This document shows positions 1-8,438 of a stretch of 64,000 bases of DNA, one piece after another. The translations under genes and the position numbers were made by a program. Numbering within the stretch: the stretch's first letter is position 1; the number at the start of each line of letters is the position of its first letter. The DNA comes from JAGVUD01 sp052033935 (lineage in GTDB: Bacteria > Armatimonadota > UBA5829 > DSUL01). The stretch lies in the NCBI GenBank assembly GCA_052033935.1, contig JBPOJE010000011.1, positions 62,001 through 126,000 on the forward strand, read 5' to 3'. The notes beneath the pieces are model-generated. The model had not been told where the DNA came from. It saw only the letters and a list, made by a program, of their open reading frames with translations, and searched no databases.

Positions 1-2
1 AG

Positions 3-419
3 CAGTACAACGAGCCCTGGGACAACTGCGTGACCATCACGGGCAAGAAGCAGCAGGCGGCGCGGGAATGGTACAAACAGACTCAGATGCCCCTGTTCAC
101 CTGGTCCAGCGTGGCACTGGGCTTCTTCACGGGACAGGTCCGCCGGGACAACCTGGACTCTGTCACCGAGGGGCCGTTCGCGCTGTGCGCCCACTGCTAT
201 GCGGGCGACGAGAACTTCGAGCGGCAGGCGCGCGCTGAGAAGCTGGCAGCCGATAAGGGGTTGACGCCAAGCCAGATCGCACTCGCGTGGGTACTGAACA
301 GCCCGATGAACGTGTTTCCACTGGTGGGAGCGCGGTCGGAAGAGGAGTTCACCCAGAACGAGGCCGTGCTTGATCTGAAGCTCACGCCGCAGGAGATGGC
401 GTGGCTGAATCTAGAGTAA
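3..419 (+). CDS. Aldo/keto reductase, C-terminal part (5' truncated by the window)
   Basis: The frame is open from the first bases of the window to a TAG at 417-419, so only about 138 C-terminal residues are visible. The end of the protein reads like the last third of the aldo/keto reductase (AKR) TIM barrel. A PLFTWSSVALGFFTG stretch is followed by the typical tail in which a TPSQIALAWVL helix precedes the segment with VFPLVGARSEEEF, which contacts NADPH in this superfamily. The catalytic Asp/Tyr/Lys/His lie upstream and cannot be checked. The GTG at position 30 is internal and should not be taken as the start. The gene ends 16 bases before the DUF4838 gene, so the two are probably co-transcribed in a sugar-related operon. 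The substrate is unknown. Confidence 0.85.
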   Translation, partial: QYNEPWDNCVTITGKKQQAAREWYKQTQMPLFTWSSVALGFFTGQVRRDNLDSVTEGPFALCAHCYAGDENFERQARAEKLAADKGLTPSQIALAWVLNSPMNVFPLVGARSEEEFTQNEAVLDLKLTPQEMAWLNLE

Positions 420-435
420 GACGAGGAGGACAGAT

Positions 436-2364
436 ATGCAGCAATTGCAGATAGTCCGGCTTGGTACGGATGAGGCTGTGGGGTTTGCGGCAGAAGAGCT
501 TGCCCGGTATCTGGGCGAGGCGACGGGCGAACAGCCCGGGGTGAAGACGGCCGATGCGCCCCCGGCAAGCGAGCCTGGCGGGCTGTGGGTCGGCACGTTC
601 GCGGACTTCGGCGACGATCTGCGCAACTGGCCCGAAACAACGGGCGATGCGGCGCTGGACGACGCGGTCTTCATCGAGACGAGCGGCGGCGCGGGCATCA
701 TCGCCGGGTCGAACCCGGGCAGCACGCTGTTCGCCGTGTACCGTTATTTGAGGGAGCTGGGCTTCCGCTGGGTGAGCCCGGGCAAAGAAGGCGACCGCAT
801 CCCCGCCGTGAGCCTGGAGGCGGCCGCGGTGCGTGTAGCCGAGACGGCGTCTTACAGGCACAGGGGCATCTGCATCGAGGGCGCGGTCAGCTACGAGAAC
901 GTCCGGGACGTCGTGGACTGGTCGGCAAAGAACGGCTTCAACACCTACTTCATGCAGTTTCGCGAAGCGCATACATTCTTCAACCGCTGGTACACGCACA
1001 TGAAGAACCCGTTTCTGGAGCCGGAGCCGTTCCCCGTGGAGCGCGCGCGTGAGTTCAAGGCATGGCTGACGCGCGAGATCGGCAAGCGAGGAATGGTGTT
1101 CCACGACGTGGGGCACGGGTGGACATGCGAGCCGTTCGGGATTCCGGGCCTCGGCTGGAACGACTACGAGGAGCCGCTGTCCGATGAGGTGACGGGGTAT
1201 CTCGCCGAGGTGAACGGCGAGCGCAAGCTGTGGCGCAAGATTCCGATGAACACGAACCTGTGCTACTCGAACCCGGAAGTGCGCCAGATTGTGACCGACG
1301 ACATAGTGCAGTACGCACGGCAACACCCGGAGGTGGATGTCATTCATTTCTGGCTGGCGGACGGGTCGAACAACCAGTGCGAATGCGAGGAGTGCCGTAA
1401 GGCCCGGCCTTCGGACTTCTACGTGAGGATGCTGAACGAACTGGACGAGAAGCTGACCTCCGAGAACCTGCCGGCGCGGATCGTATTCCTCATATACGTG
1501 GACCTGCTGTGGCCCCCGGAGCGTGAGGTCATCAAGAACAAGGACCGCTTCATTCTGATGTTTGCCCCCATCACGCGGACATACAGCCGGGCGTTCAAGG
1601 CGAAAGAGGCGTTGCCGAAGTTGCCGCCGTACGACAGGAACAAGCTGGAGTTCCCTGCCAGCGTGGAAGCGAACGTCGCGTTTCTGCGCGCGTGGCAGCG
1701 GATGTTCGACGGCGACAGCTTCGATTTCGACTACCACTACATGTGGGACCATCTCAAGGATCCGGGCTACTACGCCATCGCCCGGACGCTGCATAGCGAC
1801 GTGGTGAACCTGGTGGACATAGGGCTGAACGGGCTGGTGAGCTGCCAGGCGCAAAGGACGTTTCTGCCGCACGGCCTCGGGATGTGCCTGATGGGGCAAG
1901 CGCTCTGGGACCGGACGACGGACTTCGACGCGTTCGCGGATGACTTCTTCGGCGCGGCGTTCGGGCCGGACGGGAAGGCCTGCCGCGAGTATATGAAGAC
2001 GCTCTCTGCTCTGTTCGACCCGCCGTACCTGAGGGGCGAAAAGGACAGCGTTAGCGAAGAATCGGCCACAAAGTTTGACAGCATCCCGGATGCTATCGAG
2101 CGGTTCCGGCCGGTGATCTGCCGCAATCTGGAGTGCGACGACCCGAACCTCGCCCAGGCGTGGCGCTATCTGAACATCCATGCGGACATGGCTGAACAAC
2201 TGGCGCGGGCGCTGGCTCTGAGGGCACGCGGACAGAACGCTGAGGCGCGTGAGCGATGGGTGGCGCTCTCGGAGTTCGTTCAGAAGCGTGAGATGGAAGT
2301 GCAGCCAGTGCTGGACGTGTTCGAGTACATCTCCATCATCGAGAGGCTGTTCGCGGCGAGCTGA
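436..2364 (+). CDS. DUF4838 domain-containing protein (putative glycoside hydrolase-like)
   Basis: 642 residues with no obvious signal peptide. The ATG at 436 follows a good ribosome site (gaggagga, about 8 bases upstream). The N-terminal 130 residues look like the alpha-glucuronidase/GH20-type N-terminal alpha/beta domain (RLGTDEAVGFAAEELARYLG, then a segment with GSNPGSTLFAVYRYLRELG and FRWVSPG). A central region with FWLADGSNNQCECEECRK is characteristic of DUF4838 proteins, which are common in Armatimonadota, Planctomycetota and Verrucomicrobiota. The Cys cluster CECEEC may bind metal; this is inference. The family has no proven activity that I can state. The stop overlaps the next start by one base (TGATG), suggesting translational coupling to the EEP protein. 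Confidence 0.8.
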   Translation: MQQLQIVRLGTDEAVGFAAEELARYLGEATGEQPGVKTADAPPASEPGGLWVGTFADFGDDLRNWPETTGDAALDDAVFIETSGGAGIIAGSNPGSTLFAVYRYLRELGFRWVSPGKEGDRIPAVSLEAAAVRVAETASYRHRGICIEGAVSYENVRDVVDWSAKNGFNTYFMQFREAHTFFNRWYTHMKNPFLEPEPFPVERAREFKAWLTREIGKRGMVFHDVGHGWTCEPFGIPGLGWNDYEEPLSDEVTGYLAEVNGERKLWRKIPMNTNLCYSNPEVRQIVTDDIVQYARQHPEVDVIHFWLADGSNNQCECEECRKARPSDFYVRMLNELDEKLTSENLPARIVFLIYVDLLWPPEREVIKNKDRFILMFAPITRTYSRAFKAKEALPKLPPYDRNKLEFPASVEANVAFLRAWQRMFDGDSFDFDYHYMWDHLKDPGYYAIARTLHSDVVNLVDIGLNGLVSCQAQRTFLPHGLGMCLMGQALWDRTTDFDAFADDFFGAAFGPDGKACREYMKTLSALFDPPYLRGEKDSVSEESATKFDSIPDAIERFRPVICRNLECDDPNLAQAWRYLNIHADMAEQLARALALRARGQNAEARERWVALSEFVQKREMEVQPVLDVFEYISIIERLFAAS

Positions 2365-3386
2365 TGCGCCGCGCTCTGGCCGCGCCGGCGGCAGTCCTGA
2401 GCACCGCGCTTCTGGCGTTCTGCCTTTGGGCGTACACCGCACAGCCAGATGAGTCCGTCTCTCTAACCGTCTGGCCAAGGTGGGCGTGGGCGTTTCCCGG
2501 ACTGCTGCTGGCGAGTCTGGCAAGCGGCAAAGCAACAAGAAGGGGCTTCTTGCTCTTGCTGATAGCCTGGACCGGCTATCTTTCCGCCTTTGCGGAGGAA
2601 CCCCGAAGTCTGGTGCGCGGGCTCTGGCCCGTGCCGAAACCGGCCGGTGAGGCACTGAAGGTGGCGAGCATCAACTGCTCGGTCGGCATGGTGGAGCCCG
2701 CTCTGGAGACAGCCCGCTTCCGGCCGGATGTGGTACTGCTGCAGGAGTCTCCGCAGGAGGAGCATGTCCGGCAGATCGCACGCAAGCTCTACGGGCCGCG
2801 CGGCAGCTACGCGTACGGGCTGGACTGCTCGATCGTGTCCAGAACCAGGCTCACAGCTTTTGACTGGGGCTTTGACGCGCCTTCCACCACCGCGGCAACG
2901 ACTCGAATCGGCGGCGTTGACGTTCTGGTTGTCAGCGTGCGGCTGGCTCCTGCCCCCTTCCGCGAGGATATGTGGAGCGCCGATAGCAGAAAGGCCTATT
3001 CCTCGATACGCAAGCTACACCGGACACAGCTTCGCGAGATTGCCGGCCAGATTCGCAGAAGCGGCAGAGGCATGCCGGTTATTGTCGGGGGGGACTTCAA
3101 CTCGCCGCCGGATTCCAGCGCTTTCCGCGAGTGGCAAGGCCAAATGCATGACGCCTTCCGGACGGCTGGGCGGGGTTGGGGAAACACTTTCGTCAACGAG
3201 CTGCCAGCGATCCGAATAGACCAGATATGGACGAGCCGAAACGTCCGGCCACTCAGCGTCAGGGCTTTCGCAAGCGCGCACTCGGACCATCGGATGGTTA
3301 TCGCAACTGTGGACGTCCACAGACGTCAGCCCAGGCGGCTGGCAGACGGGCAAACTGGCGACAGCGTGCGCGCCCGCAACCATTGA
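2364..3386 (+). CDS. Membrane-anchored endonuclease/exonuclease/phosphatase (EEP) family protein
   Basis: 340 residues. The first 85 are hydrophobic and probably form two or three membrane helices. From about residue 95 the protein has the EEP fold signatures in order: a start segment with VASINCSVG, the metal-ligand segment RPDVVLLQES, the VGGDFNSPPDSS segment (catalytic Asp and Asn), IDQIWTS, and the C-terminal SAHSDHRMV with the catalytic His. These are the residues expected for Mg-dependent phosphodiester hydrolysis. The substrate could be a phospholipid headgroup, a nucleic acid or a sugar phosphate, and the sequence does not decide. It starts inside the stop codon of the DUF4838 gene and ends about 80 bases before the next gene. 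Confidence 0.85.
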   Translation: MRRALAAPAAVLSTALLAFCLWAYTAQPDESVSLTVWPRWAWAFPGLLLASLASGKATRRGFLLLLIAWTGYLSAFAEEPRSLVRGLWPVPKPAGEALKVASINCSVGMVEPALETARFRPDVVLLQESPQEEHVRQIARKLYGPRGSYAYGLDCSIVSRTRLTAFDWGFDAPSTTAATTRIGGVDVLVVSVRLAPAPFREDMWSADSRKAYSSIRKLHRTQLREIAGQIRRSGRGMPVIVGGDFNSPPDSSAFREWQGQMHDAFRTAGRGWGNTFVNELPAIRIDQIWTSRNVRPLSVRAFASAHSDHRMVIATVDVHRRQPRRLADGQTGDSVRARNH

Positions 3387-3468
3387 CACGCGGGGTCACG
3401 ATGGATATGCTATTGGGCGGATGAGCAGAAGGTTCGGTAACCACGGCTGGCCTTTCTTGGGCAGAACT

Positions 3469-5697
3469 ATGCAAATCAAACGACTCGTTGCTGGCTTGCT
3501 TATTGTTACGATCGTGCTCGGGTACGGAGGGGCTCCTGCCCTCGCCGGGTACGCGCGGCTCCTGTCGCCGCAGTCGAGCGCTGTCGTCAGCGGGACCGTC
3601 GAGGTATCGGCCGGATTCGAGGCCGATCCCAAGACACGCGTGACGCGCGTCGTGCTCTCGGTGGACGGCACGGAGTACGGGCTGAAGGGCCTTGGCGCGC
3701 CTCAGGCAAGCGGGGTGGTCTCCATGCTGTGGGACACGACGGCGTTCGCGGACGGGCTCCATGGACTTTCGCTGTACTTCTACAGCGGCGGCAAGCTCGC
3801 CGGCAAGTGCTATCAGAAGGTACGGGTTCAGAACCACGGGGAAGCGGCGCTGACGCCGCCTTCCAAAGGGTCCTCGGTTATCCAATTCAGCAATCTGCGC
3901 GATGGCGAGCGCGTTTCGGGCGGGCGGCAGGTGGCGGTGAACCCATCGGCAAACCTGGGTCCGGACGTCTTTCTGTCGGTGTATGTGGACAAGACCCTGA
4001 AGCTGATCAGCAACCGTCCGCCCTTCGAGTTTTCCCTGGACACGGCAGGAATGTCCGACGGGCCGCACACGGTGGAGGCCCAGGTTCGCGACGCGAGCCA
4101 GAACCTTCTCGCTACGTATGCGATCCGGATTACGGTCGAGAACGCGGGCACGATAGCTTCAGCCGTGCGCGAGGCGTCGAGCACGGCGGCCGCCCGGCCA
4201 GCGTCCACGAAGTCAATCGAGCGGCCGCAAGAGGCCCGGGCAGTCCCGCCCAGCGCTTCGGCGAGTCAGCCGCCGGACAACGGCAGCGCCGTGGCGGCGC
4301 GGGCTTCGGAACCCGCAACTGCCGCTGCGACCCAGCCCACGGCCGTAACGAGCGAACCGCGGCAGGATTCGTCTGCATCGAGGCCGGCTCCGGTCATTCA
4401 GGCTCCGGAGCAGAAGCCTGCGGCGGCGCCTTCTGTGAAGCCAGCGCCCTCGGTTGAGCCAGTTCCTCTCGCGAAGGCCCCGGCATCAGAGTTGCCAGAC
4501 CCGTCATCGGGACAGGCCGCGACGAGGATGGCCAGCCTGCCCGCGCCGCAGTCCGTGCAGATGGAAGTCTCCGTGACGCCGTCGGCCGAGGCTGTGAGCG
4601 CCGAGGTGCCCTCCGTTCCGGAGGCCCCGGCAGAGGCAACAGCCCCTGAAGCCTCTGCGCAGATAGACCCGGGCGAGGCGGTGGAGACGGCATCGAGCCT
4701 GCCGCCGGACGAGACAGCCGCATCCGAGCCCAGGTTTGCGGGGGCTGAGGCGGACGCCCGCGCGGTGGAGAGCGACATTACAGCGCGCCCGCGCACACCC
4801 GCCAGGGTGCCGAAGCCCGCTGCACCCGCGCCGCCGGCGGCGGCGTCACCCGCCGCGGCAGCGCCGGCACTGAAGCCCGAGACGAAATGGCAGGGCCAGA
4901 TGGCGCGGGCCGTGGAAGACCCGCGTCTCAGCCGCCCACCTCTCATTACGACACCGGCGGTGAAGCCGAACAGCGCCACGACAGTGGATCAGGTGCGGCC
5001 GCTGCCACCCAAGACTCTTGTTGAACCGAACGCCGGGACGCCGCACGCGGCGGTCGCCGGAAAGGTTCTGCTGGCCTCCCTGCCGCCCGCCTCACCGGCC
5101 CCCGCCGGAGACGGCCTGATGGCGCGGCCCGCGCCGGCCGCCGAAGCGGAAGTTTCCGAACCTGCGTCGCCGCCCGCTTCGTCCGCGGCTGACATTCGGC
5201 TTGAGGCGAAAGCCGAGACCGCCTGGCCCGAGGCAAACCCGAAAGCCGACGCCGCAGACGTTACCGCGCGGCCTGCCACGCCCGTGCGCGTCGCTCTTGC
5301 CCCGGCACCCGCCGGTACGCGGACGGCCGCCGTGAGCGAGACAACCACGGGCAAGACCGTTACGTACACAGAGCAGGCGCTGTCCGGTGTTCGCGGGCCA
5401 GCGATGATTACACTCAGAATGGCGATGGAGCATCTCGGCGGCAGCGTCTCGTGGGACCATTTCGGAAAGATGGCAACGGTGTGGCTGGGCGGGCACAAAC
5501 TGATGGTTGACGTCCGCGCTGGAACGGCAGCGGTGGACGGCAGGCAGATTGAGGACGCGCGCGTGACTCTGACAGAGGGGCGCATCCACCTGAGCGCAAT
5601 CGAGGTCGCCAGGGAGATGGGCCTCAGACTCACCGCCGATCCGCGCACGCACCAGGTGCGGCTGACCAGGCTGGCCGGGAACTCCCAGGCCGACTAG
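3469..5697 (+). CDS. Secreted protein with two Ig-like domains, long Pro/Ala-rich linker and C-terminal stalk (copper amine oxidase N-like) domain
   Basis: 742 residues from the ATG at 3469, which begins a clean signal peptide (MQIKRLVAGLLIVTIVLG, cleavage near PALA). An in-frame ATG at 3421 would add 16 non-hydrophobic residues in front and is less likely. Residues about 25-120 and 135-220 look like two bacterial Ig-like domains (LSPQSSAVVSGTVEVSAGF; IQFSNLRDGERVSGG). Residues about 230-615 are a low-complexity, Pro/Ala/Glu/Ser-rich linker. The last about 110 residues resemble the copper amine oxidase N-terminal-like stalk domain (LRMAMEHLGGSVSWD, then MATVWLGG). These domains occur in cell-wall-associated proteins and are not enzymatic by themselves. 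Probably an extracytoplasmic spacer or adhesion protein. Convergent with the FmdB gene. Confidence 0.75.
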   Translation: MQIKRLVAGLLIVTIVLGYGGAPALAGYARLLSPQSSAVVSGTVEVSAGFEADPKTRVTRVVLSVDGTEYGLKGLGAPQASGVVSMLWDTTAFADGLHGLSLYFYSGGKLAGKCYQKVRVQNHGEAALTPPSKGSSVIQFSNLRDGERVSGGRQVAVNPSANLGPDVFLSVYVDKTLKLISNRPPFEFSLDTAGMSDGPHTVEAQVRDASQNLLATYAIRITVENAGTIASAVREASSTAAARPASTKSIERPQEARAVPPSASASQPPDNGSAVAARASEPATAAATQPTAVTSEPRQDSSASRPAPVIQAPEQKPAAAPSVKPAPSVEPVPLAKAPASELPDPSSGQAATRMASLPAPQSVQMEVSVTPSAEAVSAEVPSVPEAPAEATAPEASAQIDPGEAVETASSLPPDETAASEPRFAGAEADARAVESDITARPRTPARVPKPAAPAPPAAASPAAAAPALKPETKWQGQMARAVEDPRLSRPPLITTPAVKPNSATTVDQVRPLPPKTLVEPNAGTPHAAVAGKVLLASLPPASPAPAGDGLMARPAPAAEAEVSEPASPPASSAADIRLEAKAETAWPEANPKADAADVTARPATPVRVALAPAPAGTRTAAVSETTTGKTVTYTEQALSGVRGPAMITLRMAMEHLGGSVSWDHFGKMATVWLGGHKLMVDVRAGTAAVDGRQIEDARVTLTEGRIHLSAIEVAREMGLRLTADPRTHQVRLTRLAGNSQAD

Positions 5698-5724
5698 CGG
5701 AACGAAGTCAGGATAAACAGAACT

Positions 5725-5749
5725 GCGGCCAGGCTCCCGGCCTGGCCGC
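5725..5749. terminator. Bidirectional terminator hairpin between convergent genes
   Basis: A perfect 9-bp inverted repeat (gcggccagg / cctggccgc) with a 7-base loop lies between two convergent stop codons. On the + strand it is followed by only three T residues, so the U-tract is weak. Confidence 0.6.
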
Positions 5750-5779
5750 TTTCACGTACGGCGGAATGCGGTGCCGCGT

Positions 5780-6043
5780 TCAGCCCTTGCTAGCTACGGT
5801 CTCCTTCTTGTCCGAAGAGGCGGCGGGCTTGCTTTCAGCGGACGGCTCAGCATCCTTCCGGCTGGGCTTCGCATAGTCGTTGACGTGAAAGCCCGGGCCC
5901 TTGAAGACAATGCCGACAGGGAAAAGCACTTTGCGGACCCTGCCACCGCACTGGGGACAGGTTTCGAGTGGGGCGTCAGTTACTTTTTGGATCAGCTCCG
6001 TCTGCTCAGAGCACGCCGTGCACTCATACACGTATGTGGGCAT
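5780..6043 (-). CDS. FmdB-family zinc ribbon protein
   Basis: 87 residues. The N-terminal 45 residues are the FmdB/CxxC-CxxC regulatory zinc ribbon (MPTYVYECTAC, then CPQCGG), with four Cys able to bind one zinc. The following segment (VLFPVGIVFKGPGFHVNDY) is the conserved beta-hairpin of the family, and the last 25 residues are a charged, Ser/Ala/Lys-rich tail. The family was named from a putative regulator of formamidase, but most members have no known role. The only leftward gene in the first 23.8 kb. A -10-like TATAAT lies on the - strand at 6082-6087, about 40 bases upstream of the ATG, without a convincing -35. Confidence 0.9.
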   Translation of the reverse strand: MPTYVYECTACSEQTELIQKVTDAPLETCPQCGGRVRKVLFPVGIVFKGPGFHVNDYAKPSRKDAEPSAESKPAASSDKKETVASKG

Positions 6044-6116
6044 ACACTCTCCTCGAGAATGGTTGTTAACTGTATTGCGGGATTATAGCAGAGGGCAGTT
6101 TCTGGCCGCCTTCTTC

Positions 6117-6145
6117 TTGCGAGGGGGAGGCCGCTCCGCTATAAT
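6117..6145 (+). promoter_or_regulatory. Sigma70-type promoter for yggS
   Basis: TTGCGA at 6117-6122 and a perfect TATAAT at 6140-6145 are separated by 17 bases. The predicted transcription start near 6152 is followed by a ribosome-site-like aggaagga at 6159-6166. Confidence 0.6.
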
Positions 6146-6226
6146 CGTGCCCACTAGCAGGAAGGACAGACAGCGGAACTGGAAACATCGCCGGAGTGCA
6201 GCCGGATAAGCGCAAACATCGAGCGA

Positions 6227-6877
6227 GTGCGGGGGCGCATCGAGCGGGCATGCGGCAGGGCCGGCAGGCAGCCGGACGAAGTCACGCTCATTGCCGTCTC
6301 CAAGACGGTGGCTCCAGAACTGGTTGCGCTCGCCGTGCGGGCCGGAGCAGGCGATCTGGGCGAGAACTACGTCCAGGAAGCCCAGGCGAAGATCGAGGCA
6401 TTGGGGCATCCGGCACACTGGCATATGATCGGCCACCTTCAGACGAACAAGGCGGCAAGGGCCGCCCAATTGTTCGACATGGTGCAGTCGGTGGACTCCC
6501 TGCGTCTGGCGCGCAGGCTGAGCGACGCTGCCCAGGCGGCGGGCAGCCGGCTGGAGGTGCTCATCGAAGTGAACATCGGCGGCGAAACGGCGAAGACCGG
6601 AGTCGCGAAATGCGAGGCGCTGAGCCTGGCCGCGGAGGCCGCTGCGCTGCCTGGGCTTGAGGTCAGAGGACTCATGGCCATCCCGCCGTTTCTGGACGGC
6701 CCGGACCAGGTGCGGCCGTACTTCAGGGAACTGCGCGAGATGTTTGAAATGCTCCCAAAAGAGCGGCGTCAGGTTCTTTCGATGGGGATGTCGGGGGACT
6801 TCGAGGCGGCAATCGAGGAAGGTGCGACGATGGTGAGGGTGGGAACAGCGATATTTGGCTCACGTCCGGCGGCATAA
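6227..6877 (+). CDS. yggS: YggS/PROSC family pyridoxal-phosphate homeostasis protein
   Basis: 216 residues from a GTG start. This is the PLP-binding YggS/YlmE family: a single TIM-barrel domain related to alanine racemase, binding PLP through the Lys of VTLIAVSKT and keeping PLP homeostasis in the cytoplasm. Further family motifs are LGENYVQEA, HMIGHLQTNK and LSMGMSGDFEAAIEEG. The start is doubtful. The usual family N-terminus (S-x-N-I-x-R-V-R-x-R-I) is encoded just upstream of the GTG, in frame, back to a stop at 6155-6157. The only start-like codons there are CTG at 6179 and ATA at 6206. Gene order YggS, SepF, YggT, DivIVA is the classical ylmE-ylmF-ylmG-divIVA arrangement, here without ftsZ. 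Confidence 0.92.
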   Translation: MRGRIERACGRAGRQPDEVTLIAVSKTVAPELVALAVRAGAGDLGENYVQEAQAKIEALGHPAHWHMIGHLQTNKAARAAQLFDMVQSVDSLRLARRLSDAAQAAGSRLEVLIEVNIGGETAKTGVAKCEALSLAAEAAALPGLEVRGLMAIPPFLDGPDQVRPYFRELREMFEMLPKERRQVLSMGMSGDFEAAIEEGATMVRVGTAIFGSRPAA

Positions 6878-6921
6878 ATGCCGAGAATACCAAAAAGGGC
6901 GAGCGCAACAGACTGCAGGTC

Positions 6922-6950
6922 TTCACTTTGGCGGTTCCGGGTGATATTAT
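6922..6950 (+). promoter_or_regulatory. Candidate promoter for the sepF operon
   Basis: TTCACT (6922-6927), a 17-base spacer and TATTAT (6945-6950) lie in the 276-base gap after yggS, a local AT-rich patch in GC-rich DNA. A start near 6957 would give a leader of about 200 bases before sepF. Confidence 0.4.
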
Positions 6951-6956
6951 TATAGG

Positions 6957-7153
6957 GGTGACAGCGGTGGGTTCCGCCCCCTATCGGAGCCTGCCGCGGC
7001 AACGCACCGGAAAAACCCGGCGCAAGACCGGGATCGGTTTGAAGGCTTCGCCGCATACTCGCCCATGCTTACGGCTGCCGGACGGCACCAGCAGTTGCGC
7101 ACGCCTGGCGCCCAACACAGTCCGTTTGCGCGACTTGGGAGATAGATCAGATC
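6957..7153 (+). other. Long, hairpin-rich leader of sepF, unclassified
   Basis: No coding signal was found between the candidate promoter and the sepF ATG. The segment carries GC-rich inverted repeats, for example cccgg / ccggg around 7017-7033, preceded by aaaaa. On the - strand that same hairpin is followed by five T residues and so looks like a terminator for leftward transcription, although no leftward gene lies here. I could not match it to a known riboswitch consensus. Confidence 0.3.
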
Positions 7154-7585
7154 ATGGATGACAGAGCTCAGCACGACGCTGATGAGACAAGGGGCTTGTG
7201 GGGCTGGCTGAAGAACCACGTCAACCTCACGTCCGAAGAAGAGGAAGAGGACGATTTCCGGGAGGACCGGCGGAAGGGCATTCCTCTGCGGCTTCATTCG
7301 GCGCGCCGCAGCCGCGTTTCGATCTGGCACGCGGCCGAGACGTTCGACACCGCGCGGCAGGTGGCTGACGGGCTGAAGGAAGGCCACCCGCAGGTCGTCA
7401 ACATTGACAAGGCTGCCCCCGAGATGGCCGGGCGCATTATTGACTTCCTCAACGGGGTGACATACGCGCTGGACGGATCGGTGGAGAAGGTCGGCGACAA
7501 GGTTTACTTCTTTACCCCGGCTAACGTGATCATCGAGATCGCGGAGTCGTCGCACCGCCACAGATCGCTGTTCCCGGGTAACTGA
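7154..7585 (+). CDS. sepF: Cell division protein SepF
   Basis: 143 residues. The N-terminus has a short amphipathic region (GLWGWLKNHVNL) that fits the SepF membrane-targeting helix, then an acidic linker (EEEEEDD). Residues about 50-135 form the SepF core (WHAAETFDTARQVADGLK, VVNIDKAAPEMAGRIIDFLNG, VYFFTPANVIIEI). SepF binds the FtsZ C-terminus, tethers the Z-ring to the membrane and bundles FtsZ polymers. It substitutes for FtsA in many non-proteobacterial phyla. It is first in a rightward series with proC, yggT and a DivIVA-like gene, which fits a division and polar-growth cluster. Confidence 0.95.
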   Translation: MDDRAQHDADETRGLWGWLKNHVNLTSEEEEEDDFREDRRKGIPLRLHSARRSRVSIWHAAETFDTARQVADGLKEGHPQVVNIDKAAPEMAGRIIDFLNGVTYALDGSVEKVGDKVYFFTPANVIIEIAESSHRHRSLFPGN

Positions 7586-7637
7586 CGCTGCGTGCTAAGG
7601 CTTTGAGCGCGACTTCGCGCGGAACGGCAGGCCGATT

Positions 7638-8438
7638 ATGAAACTAGCATTCCTGGGCACCGGGGCGATGGGCAGCGCGCTTGCCAAGGGCGTCGTGTCC
7701 TCGGGTTTCCGGGCACCTGAAAATGTGGTCATCTTCGATCCGGACAGCAAACGTCTGAGCGAGACCTCCACGGCGACCGGCATCGCCGCCGCGGCATCGG
7801 CGCGGGACGCCGCGGCATTCGCCGAAGCGATCATCATCTGCGTCAAGCCCGCCATAGTCGAGACCCTGCTCAAGGAGATGGCCGAAATCATCGAGCCGGG
7901 CAAGCTGGTCATCAGCATCGCGGCCGGGGTCAGGCTCGACCGCATGCATGCCTGCCTGCGCGAAGGAGTCGGCGTCATCCGCGTTATGTCCAACACTCCC
8001 GCGCAGGCCGGCATGGGCGCTTCGGCACTCGCTCTGGGCAAGAACGTGAGCCAGCGGCAGCGCGACACCGCCACCGGGCTTTTTGAATCGGTGGGGTTGG
8101 CGGTTGTCGTTGACGAGAAGCTGCTGGACGCGGTCACGGGGCTTTCCGGGAGCGGACCCGCCTTCGTTTACACGTTTATCGAAGCGCTTGCCGACGGGGG
8201 CGTGAGCATGGGTTTGACGCGCGAAGCGGCCATTGCGCTGGCGGCTCAGACAGTCGCGGGGGCGGCGCAGATGGTGCTGAAGACGGGCAGACACCCGGCG
8301 GTACTCAGGGACCAGGTCACCAGCCCAGCAGGCACCACGATCGCGGGATGCGCCGAGCTCGAGCGCAAGGGGCTGAGAGCCGCGGTCATCAGCGCCGTGC
8401 AGGCGGCTGCGGCGCGCTCGGCCGAGATGGGCAAATGA
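7638..8438 (+). CDS. proC: Pyrroline-5-carboxylate reductase
   Basis: 266 residues, normal length for ProC. The N-terminal Rossmann motif FLGTGAMGSALAKG binds NAD(P)H. The C-terminal dimerisation and catalytic part has the family signature (LSGSGPAFVYTFIEALADGG, then VTSPAGTTIAG). The enzyme reduces 1-pyrroline-5-carboxylate to L-proline, the last step of proline synthesis, in the cytoplasm. The gene sits between sepF and yggT, as in many Firmicutes and Actinobacteria where proC belongs to the division cluster. Its TGA overlaps the yggT ATG (ATGA), indicating translational coupling. Confidence 0.95.
   Translation: MKLAFLGTGAMGSALAKGVVSSGFRAPENVVIFDPDSKRLSETSTATGIAAAASARDAAAFAEAIIICVKPAIVETLLKEMAEIIEPGKLVISIAAGVRLDRMHACLREGVGVIRVMSNTPAQAGMGASALALGKNVSQRQRDTATGLFESVGLAVVVDEKLLDAVTGLSGSGPAFVYTFIEALADGGVSMGLTREAAIALAAQTVAGAAQMVLKTGRHPAVLRDQVTSPAGTTIAGCAELERKGLRAAVISAVQAAAARSAEMGK

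Noticed and set aside
382..2655. Long reverse-strand open frame (about 757 codons) over the DUF4838 and EEP genes
   Set aside because: It lies antisense to two genes with clear family motifs, and its product is Arg/Pro/His-rich without recognised domains, as expected from GC-rich shadow frames.
6957..7153. Cyclic-di-GMP or c-di-AMP riboswitch in the sepF leader
   Set aside because: The GGCAA and CGCAAGACC stretches only faintly resemble consensus parts; the required conserved core is missing.
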